Under the pieces are notes generated by a model that was not told where the DNA came from, ran no database searches, and saw only the letters and a list, made by a program, of their open reading frames with translations. This document shows, piece by piece, positions 42,517 through 51,825 of a stretch of DNA of 64,000 bases. The stretch is from assembly GCA_041393535.1 (NCBI GenBank), contig JAWKJY010000004.1:446207-510206 (forward strand), read 5' to 3'. How positions within the stretch are numbered: the stretch's first letter is position 1; each line of letters opens with the position of its first letter. The position numbers were made by a program, and so were the translations under genes. The stretch is from JAWKJY01 sp041393535. GTDB lineage: Bacteria > Actinomycetota > Thermoleophilia > Gaiellales > Gaiellaceae.

Positions 42517-44702
42517 GCGAGCGCGGCCGCCCCGGCCGTCTGCCGCTGCCGGTCGGGCCGACGCCGTTCCTCGGCGCGATCCTGCTCGTCCCCGCGCTGC
42601 TCGGGCTCTCCCGCCTGCTGCCGGAGACGGGCGCGGGGCTCGCGCTCCGCCTCGCCGCCGCGGGCGCCCTCGTCCTGCTCGTCCCGGGCGCGCTCGTCCT
42701 GCGCTCGCTCGGCTGGCCGGGCCGGCTCGGCGTCGCGCTCGCCGGCGCGCTCGCCTGGAGCCTCGTCGCGATCGGCGTCGGGCTCCTGCTCACCGTCGCG
42801 GCGGGCGGCTCGCTGACGCTGACCCTCGTGATCGCGTTCGCGCTCGCGGGCGGCGCGCTCGTGCCCGCGCTCTGGCAGGCGCGGACGGAGCTCGCCCGCG
42901 CGGACGTCCTCTCGGTCGCCGGGCTCGCCCTCGCCGGGCTCGCGCTCGGAGCCGCCGTCTGGTGGACGCAGCGCCAGGTGAGCGGCGACGGGCTCTTCCA
43001 CCTGGCGCGGGCGCGGAAGCTGGCCGAGCTGCCGGCCCTCGACGGGCTGGAGTCGCTCGACGAGTTCGCCGACGGCGGCCTGCACCCGGGCTACGCCTTC
43101 CCGCTCTGGCACGCCGCGCTCGCGCTGATCGCGAAGGTCGGCGGCGTCGACGTTGCGCAGGTCGTGCTGCACCTGCCCTCGCTGCTCGTCCCGCTCGCGC
43201 TCGTCGTCGCCTACGGGGCCGGCTCGGCGCTGCTCGGGAGCTGGGGCGGCGGGATCGCGGCGGCCGGCGCGCAGGCCGCGCTCGTCGCCTTCCCGCGCGA
43301 CGGCGTCGGCGTGCTGCCGCTCCTCTCGCTCCCGGCGACGACCTCGCGGATCCTGCTCGTCCCGGCGGTGCTCGCGCTCGCGTTCCACTACCTCGAGGAC
43401 GGCCGCCGGCGGCTGCTCGTCTCGCTCGGCGCCGCCGGGCTCGTGCTCGCGATCGTCCACCCGACGTACGTGCTCTTCGTCTGCCTGCCGCTCGGCGGCT
43501 TCCTCGTCGCGCGCGCGGTCCTGGTCGGCCGGGCGGGGATCCCCGACGCGAAGCGGCTCGGGCTCGTGCTCGCGGCGATCCTCGCGCCGGCCGCGGCGTT
43601 CCTCGCCTGGCTGCTGCCCGTGATCCGGGACACGGAGGCCGTCCGCCAGACGCCGGCCGAGCGCGCCGAGGACTTCGCCCACTACGCGGGCCAGGTCGCG
43701 GGGACGGCGAGCTCCTTCCACGTCGCGCCGGACGCGATCGGGCGCGGCGGCGCGGCCGTCGTCGCCGGCCTGCTCGTGCTGCCGCTGCTCGTCCTCGCCG
43801 CCCGCAGCCGCTGGGCCGCGTTCGTGCTCGGCGGCGCCCTCGTCGTCCTGGCCGTGCTGCTGATCCCGTTCGTCTTCACGCACGTCTCGGACGTCGTCTC
43901 GCTCTCCCAGTCGCGGCGGTTGATCGGCTTCCTGCCGCTCCCCTTCGCGCTCGCCGGCGCCGCCGTCCTCGGCGCGCGGCTCGGCCTGCTCGGGGCGGCC
44001 CTCGCCGTCGTCGCCGGGGTCGTCCTCCAGCTCGCCTTCCCGGGCTCGTTCGGCTACGCGTCGGCCGGGCCGGGGCCCGGCTGGGCGGTCTGGATCGGGC
44101 TCGCGGGCGGCCTCGGCGCGCTCGCGCTCGGCCGCCTCTGGCCCTGGCCGGTCGTGCGGGACCGGCGCGAGGGCGAGCCCGAGGCGGAGCCGCCGCTGCG
44201 CCTGCGCCGACTGGCGCCCGGGGGGCTGGCCGTGTGGACCGCCGTCGTCGGGCTCGCGTTCACCGCGCCGATCGCGGTCGACGGGCTGCGGCGGATCGAG
44301 AAGGAGCCGGTCGACAAGCGGGCGCTCAGCGCCGGCCTCGTGCGCGCGCTGCGCGAGCAGGTCCCGCCGGGCCAGGTCGTCCTCGCCGACCTCGAGGCGT
44401 CGTACCGGATCGGCGCCTACGCGCCGGTGTACGTCGTCGCCGCGCCGCCGGCGCACGTCGCCCGCACGAAGGCGAACAGGCCGCTCGTGCGCCGCGCGGC
44501 GATCGTCGCGTTCTTCTTCCGCCCCTCCTCGACCGACGCCGAGCGCTGGCGGATCGCGAACCGCTACGGGGCGGACTGGCTCGTCGTCGATCGCACCCGG
44601 CGGCGCCAGCACGTGGACGGATTCCTCGAGTACCTCGGCGAGCCCCGCTTCCAGGACCGCCGCTACGCGCTCTACCGGATCCCGCAGGAGCTGCGCTCGT
44701 GA
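42513..44702 (+). CDS. Large multi-span membrane protein, GT-C-like
   Basis: A 729-residue protein with about 14-16 hydrophobic helices and a C-terminal soluble tail. The first extracytoplasmic loop has GDGLFHLARARKLAELPALD and LHPGYAFPLWHAALALIAKV, an arrangement like GT-C glycosyltransferases that take sugar from polyprenyl donors. The tail has VVLADLEASYRIGAYAPVYV and YGADWLVVDR. I cannot assign a named family with certainty. The GTG at 42513 overlaps the previous stop (another GTG at 42504 is possible). Confidence 0.7.
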   Translation: MSERGRPGRLPLPVGPTPFLGAILLVPALLGLSRLLPETGAGLALRLAAAGALVLLVPGALVLRSLGWPGRLGVALAGALAWSLVAIGVGLLLTVAAGGSLTLTLVIAFALAGGALVPALWQARTELARADVLSVAGLALAGLALGAAVWWTQRQVSGDGLFHLARARKLAELPALDGLESLDEFADGGLHPGYAFPLWHAALALIAKVGGVDVAQVVLHLPSLLVPLALVVAYGAGSALLGSWGGGIAAAGAQAALVAFPRDGVGVLPLLSLPATTSRILLVPAVLALAFHYLEDGRRRLLVSLGAAGLVLAIVHPTYVLFVCLPLGGFLVARAVLVGRAGIPDAKRLGLVLAAILAPAAAFLAWLLPVIRDTEAVRQTPAERAEDFAHYAGQVAGTASSFHVAPDAIGRGGAAVVAGLLVLPLLVLAARSRWAAFVLGGALVVLAVLLIPFVFTHVSDVVSLSQSRRLIGFLPLPFALAGAAVLGARLGLLGAALAVVAGVVLQLAFPGSFGYASAGPGPGWAVWIGLAGGLGALALGRLWPWPVVRDRREGEPEAEPPLRLRRLAPGGLAVWTAVVGLAFTAPIAVDGLRRIEKEPVDKRALSAGLVRALREQVPPGQVVLADLEASYRIGAYAPVYVVAAPPAHVARTKANRPLVRRAAIVAFFFRPSSTDAERWRIANRYGADWLVVDRTRRRQHVDGFLEYLGEPRFQDRRYALYRIPQELRS

Positions 44703-45385
44703 GGCCCGCGCTGAACCGCGCCCCCGAGGCGTACGACGAGACGTTCATGCGCACGATGGCCGGGGCGTACGTCGAGCAGACGCCCTGGACGCGGCTGCGC
44801 CTGCGGGCCGTGCGCGACCTGGTCGAGCCGCGGCCGGGCGACCGGGTGCTCGACCTCGGCTGCGCCGCGGGGGCGATCACGCACTTCCTCTCGACGTTCG
44901 GCTGCGACGTCGTCGGCGTCGACGCGGAGGACCTCGCGATCGAGCGGGCGCGCGCGCTCTTCCCGGGGCTCGCCTTCGAGATCGCGGACGTCGCCGCGCT
45001 GCCGTTCCCGGATGCGTCCTTCGACAAGGCCGTCGCGGCCGACCTCGTCGAGCACCTGGAGGACCCGACGTACGCGGCGATGCTGCGCGAGCTGCGCCGC
45101 GTGCTCGTCCCCGGCGGGACGGTCTCGCTCTACACGCCGAACCCGCGCCACCCGATCGAGCGGCTGAAGAAGCGCAACCTGATCCTGGCCGAGAACGCGA
45201 CGCACATCGGCCTGCGCACGGAGGGCCAGCTCGCGGACGGCCTCGTCGCAGCAGGGTTCGCGATCGACCGGCGAGAGTGGCGGGCCAGCTTCATCCCGGG
45301 CCTGCGCATCGTCGAGCGCGCGGGCGGCGGCGCGGTCGAGTCGCTGCGCTACCGGCTCTGCCTGCGCGGCCGGAGCCCGGGCTAG
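44699..45385 (+). CDS. Class I SAM-dependent methyltransferase
   Basis: A 228-residue methyltransferase of the Methyltransf_11 type. Motif I is RVLDLGCAAGAITHFLSTFG, the acidic residue follows in VVGVDAEDLAIERARALFPG, motif IV-like FDKAVAADLVEHLEDP, and ELRRVLVPGGTVSLYTPNPR. The GTG at 44699 overlaps the membrane protein stop, placing it last in the glycan run from 39312. It probably methylates a sugar or lipid carrier. Its stop overlaps a convergent gene by 4 bp. Confidence 0.88.
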   Translation: MRPALNRAPEAYDETFMRTMAGAYVEQTPWTRLRLRAVRDLVEPRPGDRVLDLGCAAGAITHFLSTFGCDVVGVDAEDLAIERARALFPGLAFEIADVAALPFPDASFDKAVAADLVEHLEDPTYAAMLRELRRVLVPGGTVSLYTPNPRHPIERLKKRNLILAENATHIGLRTEGQLADGLVAAGFAIDRREWRASFIPGLRIVERAGGGAVESLRYRLCLRGRSPG

Positions 45386-45803
45386 CGGGGATACGGTGGC
45401 GGGACGACCGGCCGCGCCCAGACCTGGAGCGGCGGGAGCGCCCACGTGTCGTCGCGGGTGTCCAGGGCCGGTCGATCACATCCCACGACAGCAGCTCGAG
45501 CTCCGAGATGTAGCCGTCCCTGACCCACAGAAGCAGCTGCAGACCGGGCGGATCGCTGTTCGTCTCGCTCCCCGTGGCGAAGCGCGGGTCGATGGTGGCC
45601 GGCGGCGCGGCGCCAGGATCGACGCGCAGCTCGAGGGAGTTCGACCACGTGGCGACCACGCAGACGTGGTCGAGCTGCTGGCGCAGCTCGTTCCCGCCGG
45701 GCAACCCCTGGACGAGCAGGAGCTCGATGGTCGCGCGCTCGTGCGCGGTCAACGGCCGCTCGTCCGCGGAGAGCGGGCTGGGCAGGTCGACCTCGGTCGG
45801 CAT
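45382..45803 (-). CDS. Hypothetical protein (one frameshift)
   Basis: About 140 residues: SADERPLTAHERATIELLLV, DHVCVVATWSNSLELRVDPG, DGYISELELLSWDVIDRP. After a one-base break near 45465 (CCC run) it continues LDTRDDTWALPPLQVWARPV and ends at 45382. It resembles small uncharacterised actinobacterial proteins with a helix-turn N-terminus and a beta-sheet C-terminus. The ATG at 45803 has a TACGAT -10 (45816-45811) 7 nt upstream, so it is leaderless. I do not recognise a function. Confidence 0.65.
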
Positions 45804-45832
45804 GCCGGCGATCGTACGCCGGGCCGGGCGGC

Positions 45833-47806
45833 TCAGCGCGCCGCCGCGTCCTCGACCTGGAAGCGCTCGGCGATCCCGAGCAGGCGCTCGTTCAGGTGGC
45901 CGAGCTCGTCGACCGAGACGGCGATGTCCGCGATCCCGGAGCTCGCGTCGCGCGCGCCCTCGGCGATGTCGGCGACGCCGTCGGTGAGGCCGGCGCTCGA
46001 CGTGCTCTGGGCCGCACTGGCCCGCGCGATCGCGGCGACGAGGTCGATCGCCTCCTGCGTCGCCGCCTCGATCCGCGCGAGCGCCGCGTCCGCGTCGCGG
46101 GCGCTCTGACGGGCGTCCTCCATCCCGGTCGTGCCCTCGCGCATCGTCGCGACGACGCCGTCGACCGCGCGCTGGATCTCGGCGATGCTCTGGCCGATCT
46201 CGCCCGCGCTCGTCGACGTGTGCTCCGCGAGCCGTCGCACCTCCTCCGCGACGACCGCGAAGCCCTTGCCGCTCTCGCCGGCGCGCGCGGCCTCGATCGC
46301 GGCGTTCAGCGCGAGCAGGTTCGTCTGCTCGGCGATCGCCTGGATCGTCTGCACGACCTCGCCGATCTTGCCGCTGCGCCCGCCGAGGTCCTCGACGAGC
46401 CGTGCGGCCTCGAGCACCCGGTCGGCCAGCGAGTCGATCTCCGCGGCGGTCCGCTCGACCACCTGCCGGCCCTCGCTCGCGGCCTCGCCGCCGTGCTCGA
46501 CCCGCTCGACCGTGCTCGCGGCGCTCTCGCGCGTCTCCTCGGCGGCCCGGCTCATCTGCGTGACGGCCGCCGCGATCTCCTCGGCGAGCCCGGCCTGGCG
46601 CTGGCCGCTGCGGTCGAGCTCGGAGACGGACGTCCGGATCGACTGGGCCGCGCGGTCGGCCTCGTGCGCCGCCTCGACGAGCGCGAGCACCGCCTCGCGC
46701 TGACGCGCGATCGCCTCGTTGATCCCGTCGTACAGGCGGACGACGTCGCCGGTCGCGTCACCGGGCTCGGCACGCGCGGTCAGGTCGCCGGCCGCGAAGG
46801 CGTGGACGGTGCGGAGGAGCCGCTCGACGTGCGCGGCCAGCTCGGCGCGCTCCGCCTCCGCCTGGAGCCGCTGCGCCTCTGCCTCCGCGCGGGCGACGTC
46901 GGCCTCGGCCTGGGCGGCCGATGCGTCCTCGCGCTCGCCGAAGAGCGTCTCGGCTCGCACCATCAGCCGTTCGAAGTCCTCCGCGACGAGTCCCACCTCG
47001 CTGCGTCCGCGCTTCAGCTCCGACACCATTCCGAGGATCCGCTCGTCCGCGCGGAAGTCGTGCGCGTGCAGCGCCTCCATCGTGCGTCCGAGCCGGACGA
47101 CGGGCTCGGTCAGCCGCCGGGCGAGCCGGCGCGCGAAGACGAGCGAGGCGAGGAAGAGCAGCCCGCCGAGCAGCAGCGCCTCGATCAGCCGCCGGTGGAT
47201 CACCGACTGGACGTGGGCGAGCGAGATGTCGACCCCGACGACGTACGGCACGCCGCCCGGCGACGTCTCGGGCACGAAGATCGAGCGGAAGGTGCCCCAC
47301 TCGTCCGTGTACTCGGCGAACTGCGGCTCGCCCGTCCGGAACGCCTCGGCGACCTCGGGCGGCGCGTCGGCGTACGCCTCGAGGTGCGCGGTCGTGTCGC
47401 CGACCTCGACCTCCTCGGGCGTCGCCGTGTCGAAGACGTAGCGCGCCTCGCCGTCCTGGAGCACGAGCCCGTAGACGTACTCGAGCCCCGAGCCGGACGT
47501 GAAGCGGTAGTTGGCGAGCGCGTTCTCGACGTACTGCTCGTCCGAGGTCGAGCCCGGCGCGAGGTGCTCGTCGACGTAGCCGTTGCCGCTCAGCTCGCGG
47601 GCCGCCTCGGCCGCGGTCCGGAGGCGGCCGTCGATCCCGTCCAGGGTGGCGGCGCTCGTGCGCAGGTAGTAGACGGTCGAGAACGTCCCGGTGAGGACGA
47701 GCGCGAGCAGCATGAAGGCGAGCGAGACCGAGCGGCGGATGCTGTGGCGTCCACCGATCAGCCACGTCGCGATCGGGGCGAGGAACGACAGTCTGCGGTG
47801 CTGCAA
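45833..47806 (-). CDS. Methyl-accepting chemotaxis protein
   Basis: A 657-residue receptor. A transmembrane helix near residue 25-48 (SVSLAFMLLALVLTGTFSTV) is followed by a Cache-like extracytoplasmic domain of about 165 residues, a second helix (ALLLGGLLFLASLVFA), a HAMP domain (RLTEPVVRLGRTMEALHAHD), a long Ala/Glu coiled coil, and the signalling hairpin (IAEQTNLLALNAAIEAARAG, GKGFAVVAEEVRRLAE). The start is TTG 47806 with GAAGGG 7 nt upstream. No che or flagellar genes are nearby, so its pathway is elsewhere. Ligand unknown. Confidence 0.92.
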   Translation of the reverse strand: MQHRRLSFLAPIATWLIGGRHSIRRSVSLAFMLLALVLTGTFSTVYYLRTSAATLDGIDGRLRTAAEAARELSGNGYVDEHLAPGSTSDEQYVENALANYRFTSGSGLEYVYGLVLQDGEARYVFDTATPEEVEVGDTTAHLEAYADAPPEVAEAFRTGEPQFAEYTDEWGTFRSIFVPETSPGGVPYVVGVDISLAHVQSVIHRRLIEALLLGGLLFLASLVFARRLARRLTEPVVRLGRTMEALHAHDFRADERILGMVSELKRGRSEVGLVAEDFERLMVRAETLFGEREDASAAQAEADVARAEAEAQRLQAEAERAELAAHVERLLRTVHAFAAGDLTARAEPGDATGDVVRLYDGINEAIARQREAVLALVEAAHEADRAAQSIRTSVSELDRSGQRQAGLAEEIAAAVTQMSRAAEETRESAASTVERVEHGGEAASEGRQVVERTAAEIDSLADRVLEAARLVEDLGGRSGKIGEVVQTIQAIAEQTNLLALNAAIEAARAGESGKGFAVVAEEVRRLAEHTSTSAGEIGQSIAEIQRAVDGVVATMREGTTGMEDARQSARDADAALARIEAATQEAIDLVAAIARASAAQSTSSAGLTDGVADIAEGARDASSGIADIAVSVDELGHLNERLLGIAERFQVEDAAAR

Positions 47807-47908
47807 GCGGAACCCTTCCGTCGACGCGGGCTGGCGTCAGTGCCCGGAAGATCGGCCCGGCCATCCCCCGCTTGAGCGATGGCGGCCGCGGCGGCCCGGG
47901 CCAGGCGC

Positions 47909-47923
47909 GACAATGCCGCGGTG
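47909..47923 (+). promoter_or_regulatory. -10 GACAAT before GTG 47921
   Basis: GACAAT (47909-47914) ends 6 nt before the GTG at 47921, without a ribosome site. It decides the start of the GT4 gene over an earlier ATG at 47879. Confidence 0.45.
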
Positions 47924-49153
47924 CGGATCCTCATCGTCTCGCTCTACTGGCCGCCGGCCGGCGGGCCCGGGGTGCAGCGGCCGCTGACCTTCGCGAAGCA
48001 CCTCGTCGACCTCGGCGCGGAGGTGCACGTGCTCGCACCGGACGACCCGAAGTGGCTCCATCGCGACGAGTCGCTCGTCGAGCCGCCGGGCGTCGTCGTC
48101 CACCGCGTGCGGAACCTCGGGCCTCGCTCCCGCCGCCCGGCCGAGGACCTGAAGCACGCGCGCGGCCTCGACCGGATCGGGCTGCAGGCGCAGATCGCGT
48201 TCCGCAAGGTCCTCGTCCCGGACGCCGCCGTCCTCTGGAACGCGACGGCGATCCCCGCGGCGCTGCGGCTCGTGCGCCGGCACCGGATCGACTGGGTGAT
48301 GACGACCTCGCCGCCCGGGTCGGTGCACCTCGTCGGCCGCGCCGTCCAGGCACGGACCGACGCGCGCTGGGTCGCCGACGTCCGCGACTCGATCTCCTTC
48401 CACTCCCACCGGCGCCGGGACGTCCGCGGCGAGCGCCGGCTCGCGCGCATGGTCGCGCAGCGGGCCGACGCGATCGCCGCCGCCTCGATCGCGATCGCCG
48501 AGGAGACCCGCCGGGACGACCCGCGCGGCGCGCTCGCCGTGATCGGCAACGGCTGCGACTTCGACGACTTCGCGGGGCTCGCGCACGTGCCGGGCGAGCG
48601 CTTCCGGATCACCCACACGGGCAGCTTCTTCGGGCGGCGCGACCCGCGGCCGTTCCTGGACGCCGTCGCCCGCGCGGACGAGGCCGTCGTCGCGCGGTTC
48701 GTCGGGGACTTCCGCACGCGCGACCGGGAGCACGCCGCGGCGCTCGGCATCCTCGACCGGCTCGAGCTCGTGCCCTACCTGCCGCGCGGCGAGGCGCTGC
48801 GCCTGCAGCGGGACTCGGAGGCGCTGCTCCTGCTGATCCCCGAGGCGGACGGGCGCGGCAAGGGGATCCTCTCCGGCAAGGTGTTCGAGTACCTCGCGGC
48901 GGAGCGGCCGATCCTGGCCGCGGTCCCGCCGGACGGGGAGGCCGCGGCGCTGATCCGCGAGGTGGGCGGCGGGGTCGTCGTGCCCTCCGACGACGTGGAC
49001 GCGATCGGGGCCGCGCTCGCCGGGCTCGTCGCCGACTGGCGCGCGGGCCGCCTGGCGGCGACCCCGCTCGCGCCCGAGGCACGTGAGCGCCTCTCGCGCC
49101 GAGCGCGCTCCGTCGAGCTGCTCGACCTGCTCGGGCGCGCGGACAGCGCGTAG
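47921..49153 (+). CDS. Glycosyltransferase, GT4-like
   Basis: A 410-residue GT-B enzyme. Start RILIVSLYWPPAGGPGVQRP, then VHVLAPDDPKWLH, DWVMTTSPPGSVHLVGRAVQ and WVADVRDSISF. The donor domain has ITHTGSFFGRRDPRPFLDAV, LELVPYLPRGEALRLQRDSE, LLLLIPEADGRGKGILSGKV and FEYLAAERPILAAVPPDGEA. It stands alone between the chemoreceptor and a dispersed element. The sugar is unknown. Confidence 0.86.
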   Translation: MRILIVSLYWPPAGGPGVQRPLTFAKHLVDLGAEVHVLAPDDPKWLHRDESLVEPPGVVVHRVRNLGPRSRRPAEDLKHARGLDRIGLQAQIAFRKVLVPDAAVLWNATAIPAALRLVRRHRIDWVMTTSPPGSVHLVGRAVQARTDARWVADVRDSISFHSHRRRDVRGERRLARMVAQRADAIAAASIAIAEETRRDDPRGALAVIGNGCDFDDFAGLAHVPGERFRITHTGSFFGRRDPRPFLDAVARADEAVVARFVGDFRTRDREHAAALGILDRLELVPYLPRGEALRLQRDSEALLLLIPEADGRGKGILSGKVFEYLAAERPILAAVPPDGEAAALIREVGGGVVVPSDDVDAIGAALAGLVADWRAGRLAATPLAPEARERLSRRARSVELLDLLGRADSA

Positions 49154-49239
49154 GCGCGCCCTTGCCGCCGCCACGTCGAGGCGGCCGGCGGGCGCCCGCT
49201 CCCGCTGCTCCGGGCCGTCCGGGCCGGCTACCTCCCGTG

Positions 49240-49400
49240 CGTCGCCCGTGACGCTTCCGGCACGCTTCCGGCACGGTCCCGTGACCCACGCGTGCGACTT
49301 CCGTCGATACGCTCAGCCGCGGGAGGAGGCAAGGGGTGGCCCCGAAGGGGCCGAAGCGGACGGGGCTCGGAGGGACGTGGACGCAACGGACAGGATGGTG
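49240..49400 (+). repeat. Dispersed intergenic element, copy 5
   Basis: The gap 49154-49441 holds a tandem ACGCTTCCGGC x2 (49251-49272), CCGTGAC sites (49246, 49279), a TACGCT hexamer (49308-49313), a GAGGAGG block and a GGCCCC-GAA-GGGGCC stem. Around the hexamer it aligns with copy 3 without gaps, and an open frame reading EARGGPEGAEADGARRDV continues to TGA at 49445, but it has GAG where copy 3 has GTG. It is the only copy directly upstream of a same-strand gene. Confidence 0.45.
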
Positions 49401-49441
49401 GTCGGCCGCGCCGCCCGCCCGGCCGCTCGGGAGCGCGTCGC

Positions 49442-50827
49442 GTGAGCGCGGTCGCGGCCGGCGAGGCCGGCGCGCGGTCGCGTCCGGTAGCCGTCTCGCG
49501 GACATCGCTCGCGGACGGGCTGCTCTTCGCCGCGCTGTTCACGATCACGTTCGCGAAGCTCCGCTGGAGCGCGGGCGGCGCCGACGTCAACATCTCGGAC
49601 ATCACCGCGGCGCTCTACGTGCTCGCGTTCGCCTGGTCGCGCTGGGAGCGCGCCGACGCGCGGGCGCCGCGCGCGGTCGTCGTCCTGCTCGGGTTCTTCG
49701 CCCTCTTCGCGCTCGTCTACCTCGCCGGCTACTACAGCCTGCTGACCACGGACGACCGCGCCCTGTACTTCAAGGGGCTCGTGAAGTTCGCGATCCACTT
49801 CGCGTTCCTCGTCGCCGCGGTCTGGCACCTCGCGCGCCGCTCGGAGGCCTTCTACTGGCGGATGCTCGGCTGGTTCGTCGCCGGCCTCGTCGTCAACGGG
49901 ATCTACGGGATCGTCCAGCTGCTCGTGGCCGAGGGGACGGGCGGGAACCTCGACCGGACGGTCCTCTCGGCGATCGGCGCCTACCAGCGCGGCGGCATCA
50001 ACGTGTTCGGCGCGGTCGGGGAGTCGGCGGTCTACCGCGTCAACGCGCTGACGCTCGACCCGAACCACCTCGGCGTGATGCTGATCGTGCCGCTGCTCGT
50101 CCTCCTGCCGGTCTACCTGCGGCTCGAGCGCGGGCACCGGATGCGGCTGCCGCTCGCGCTCGTGCTGGCGTTCCTCGCGCTCGTCGAGCTGGCGACGCTC
50201 TCGCGCAGCGGGATGCTCGGGATCGCCGTCGGCCTGCTCGTGCTCGCCGTCCCGTACCGGCGGACGCTGCTCTCGGCGCGCTTCCTCGTGCCGCTGCTCG
50301 CCCTGGTGGCGATCGTCGCGCTGATCGTCGCGCAGCGGTCGAACTTCTTCGAGACGGTCTTCCGCGCACGCACTTCCCTCGACGGCGGCTCGGCCCGCGT
50401 GCGGCTGGAGATCTACGAGCTGCTGAAGCCGGTGCTCGACCAGCATCCCGCCTTCGGGCTCGGGTTGAACACGTTCTCGTCCTACTACGAGTTCGTCACC
50501 GGGCGCGACAACTTCGGGCCGCACTCGTACTACGTCTCCGTCCTGACGGAGACCGGGCTCGTCGGCTTCGTCGCCTTCCTCGCGTACCTCGTCTACCTGT
50601 TCCGCCGGATCGGGCGCGTGCGGCGCATCGGGAAGGCGCTCGCGCTGCGTGGGGACGAGGCGGCGCGGCGCGTCCGGCCGCTCGGGTGGGGGCTGACCGC
50701 GGCGCTCGCCGGCACGCTCGTCGCGAACGTCTTCTACCTGACGATGAGCTTCTACTACTTCTTCGGGTTCGCGGTGCTCGCCCTGGCTGCGCCGCTCGTC
50801 TTCGGCCGTCGGCTCGAGCAGCGGTGA
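49442..50827 (+). CDS. O-antigen ligase / polymerase family membrane protein
   Basis: A 461-residue protein with about 12 helices. Conserved parts: LVVNGIYGIVQLLV, GAVGESAVYRVNALTLDPNH, LATLSRSGMLGIAVGLLVLA (Wzy_C-like block) and the loop SARVRLEIYELLKPVLDQHP, FGLGLNTFSSYYEF, NFGPHSYYVSVLTETGLVG. The GTG at 49442 is about 128 nt past the copy 5 hexamer. Its stop overlaps the GTG of a GT4 gene. It acts on the outer face of the membrane in glycan joining or polymerisation; the substrate is unknown. Confidence 0.82.
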   Translation: MSAVAAGEAGARSRPVAVSRTSLADGLLFAALFTITFAKLRWSAGGADVNISDITAALYVLAFAWSRWERADARAPRAVVVLLGFFALFALVYLAGYYSLLTTDDRALYFKGLVKFAIHFAFLVAAVWHLARRSEAFYWRMLGWFVAGLVVNGIYGIVQLLVAEGTGGNLDRTVLSAIGAYQRGGINVFGAVGESAVYRVNALTLDPNHLGVMLIVPLLVLLPVYLRLERGHRMRLPLALVLAFLALVELATLSRSGMLGIAVGLLVLAVPYRRTLLSARFLVPLLALVAIVALIVAQRSNFFETVFRARTSLDGGSARVRLEIYELLKPVLDQHPAFGLGLNTFSSYYEFVTGRDNFGPHSYYVSVLTETGLVGFVAFLAYLVYLFRRIGRVRRIGKALALRGDEAARRVRPLGWGLTAALAGTLVANVFYLTMSFYYFFGFAVLALAAPLVFGRRLEQR

Positions 50828-51825
50828 GGGTCGTCGTCCTGACGACCTCGTACCCCCGGCACCCGGGGGACCACGCCGGGCGCTTCGTCGCGGACGCGGT
50901 CGAGCGCCTGCGCGCGCGCGGCGTCTCGATCGACGTGCTGGGGCCGGGCGCATACGACCACCACGGGCTCGCCGACGGGCACGGCGTCGCCGCGAACGTG
51001 CGCCGACGGCCCTGGGCGGCGCCGCTCCTGCTCGGCTCGATGGCCCGGGCCGTCCGCGCGGCCGCGCGCGACGCCGACCTCGTCCACGCGCACTGGCTCC
51101 CGTCCGGCGCGGCGGCGCTGGCCGCGGGGAAGCCGGTCGTCGTGACGGTGCACGGGAGCGACCTGGCCCTCGCCGCCCGCGCGCCCTGGCTCGCGCGGCC
51201 GGTGCTGCGGCGCGCCGCGGCCGTCGTCTGCGTGTCGGAGCCGCTCGCGCGCGAGGCGGCGCGGCTCGGGGCGCGCGACCCGGTGGTCGTCCCGAACGGG
51301 GTCGAGGTGCCCGACGCGGTCGGGCCGGCGGCGGAGCCGCCGGAGGTGCTCTTCGCGGGGCGACTCTCACCGGAGAAGGGGATCGAGGAGCTGGCCGAGG
51401 CGACGCGCGGCCTGCGCCGGGTCGTCGTCGGCGACGGGCCGCTCCGGCACCTGCTCCCGGACGCGCGCGGCTTCGTCGACGGCGCGGAGCTCCGCCGCTG
51501 CTACGCGCGGGCCGCGGTCGTCTGCTGCCCGTCGCGGCGCGAGGGCTTCGGCATCGTGTGCGCCGAGGCGATGGCGCACGGGCGCCCGGTCGTCGCCTCC
51601 GCGGTCGGCGGCCTCGCGGATCTCGTCGTCGACGGTGAGACGGGGCTGCTCGTGCCGCCGCGCGATCCGGCAGCGCTTCGCGCGGCGCTCGACCGGCTGC
51701 TCGCGGACGCAGCGCTGCGCGCCCGGCTCGGCGCCGCCGGCCGCGAGCGGATCGCCGCGCTGTGCGGCTGGGAGGCGGTGCTCGACCGGACGCTCACGGT
51801 CTACGAGCGGGTGCTGTCGCGATGA
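50824..51825 (+). CDS. Glycosyltransferase, GT4 family
   Basis: A 333-residue GT-B enzyme: RVVVLTTSYPRHPGDHAGRF, DLVHAHWLPSGAAALAAGKP, VVTVHGSDLALAARAPWLAR, VVVPNGVEVPDAVG, EVLFAGRLSPEKGIEELAEA, and the donor site CCPSRREGFGIVCAEAMAHG with the EX7E-type Glu pair. Coupled by 4-bp overlaps to the ligase before and the GT2 after. Confidence 0.92.
   Translation: MRVVVLTTSYPRHPGDHAGRFVADAVERLRARGVSIDVLGPGAYDHHGLADGHGVAANVRRRPWAAPLLLGSMARAVRAAARDADLVHAHWLPSGAAALAAGKPVVVTVHGSDLALAARAPWLARPVLRRAAAVVCVSEPLAREAARLGARDPVVVPNGVEVPDAVGPAAEPPEVLFAGRLSPEKGIEELAEATRGLRRVVVGDGPLRHLLPDARGFVDGAELRRCYARAAVVCCPSRREGFGIVCAEAMAHGRPVVASAVGGLADLVVDGETGLLVPPRDPAALRAALDRLLADAALRARLGAAGRERIAALCGWEAVLDRTLTVYERVLSR

Noticed and set aside
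42423..44612. 729-codon minus-strand frame opposite the large membrane protein
   Set aside because: Extremely Arg/Glu/Asp-rich shadow without motifs; exactly in register with the real gene.
45896..47875. 659-codon plus-strand frame opposite the chemoreceptor
   Set aside because: Shadow; the receptor hairpin motif on the minus strand is unambiguous.
49291..49400. Known riboswitch (c-di-GMP or cobalamin class) in element copies 3 and 5
   Set aside because: The hairpin order and conserved loop bases of those classes are not present; only a GC stem and promoter-like block are seen.
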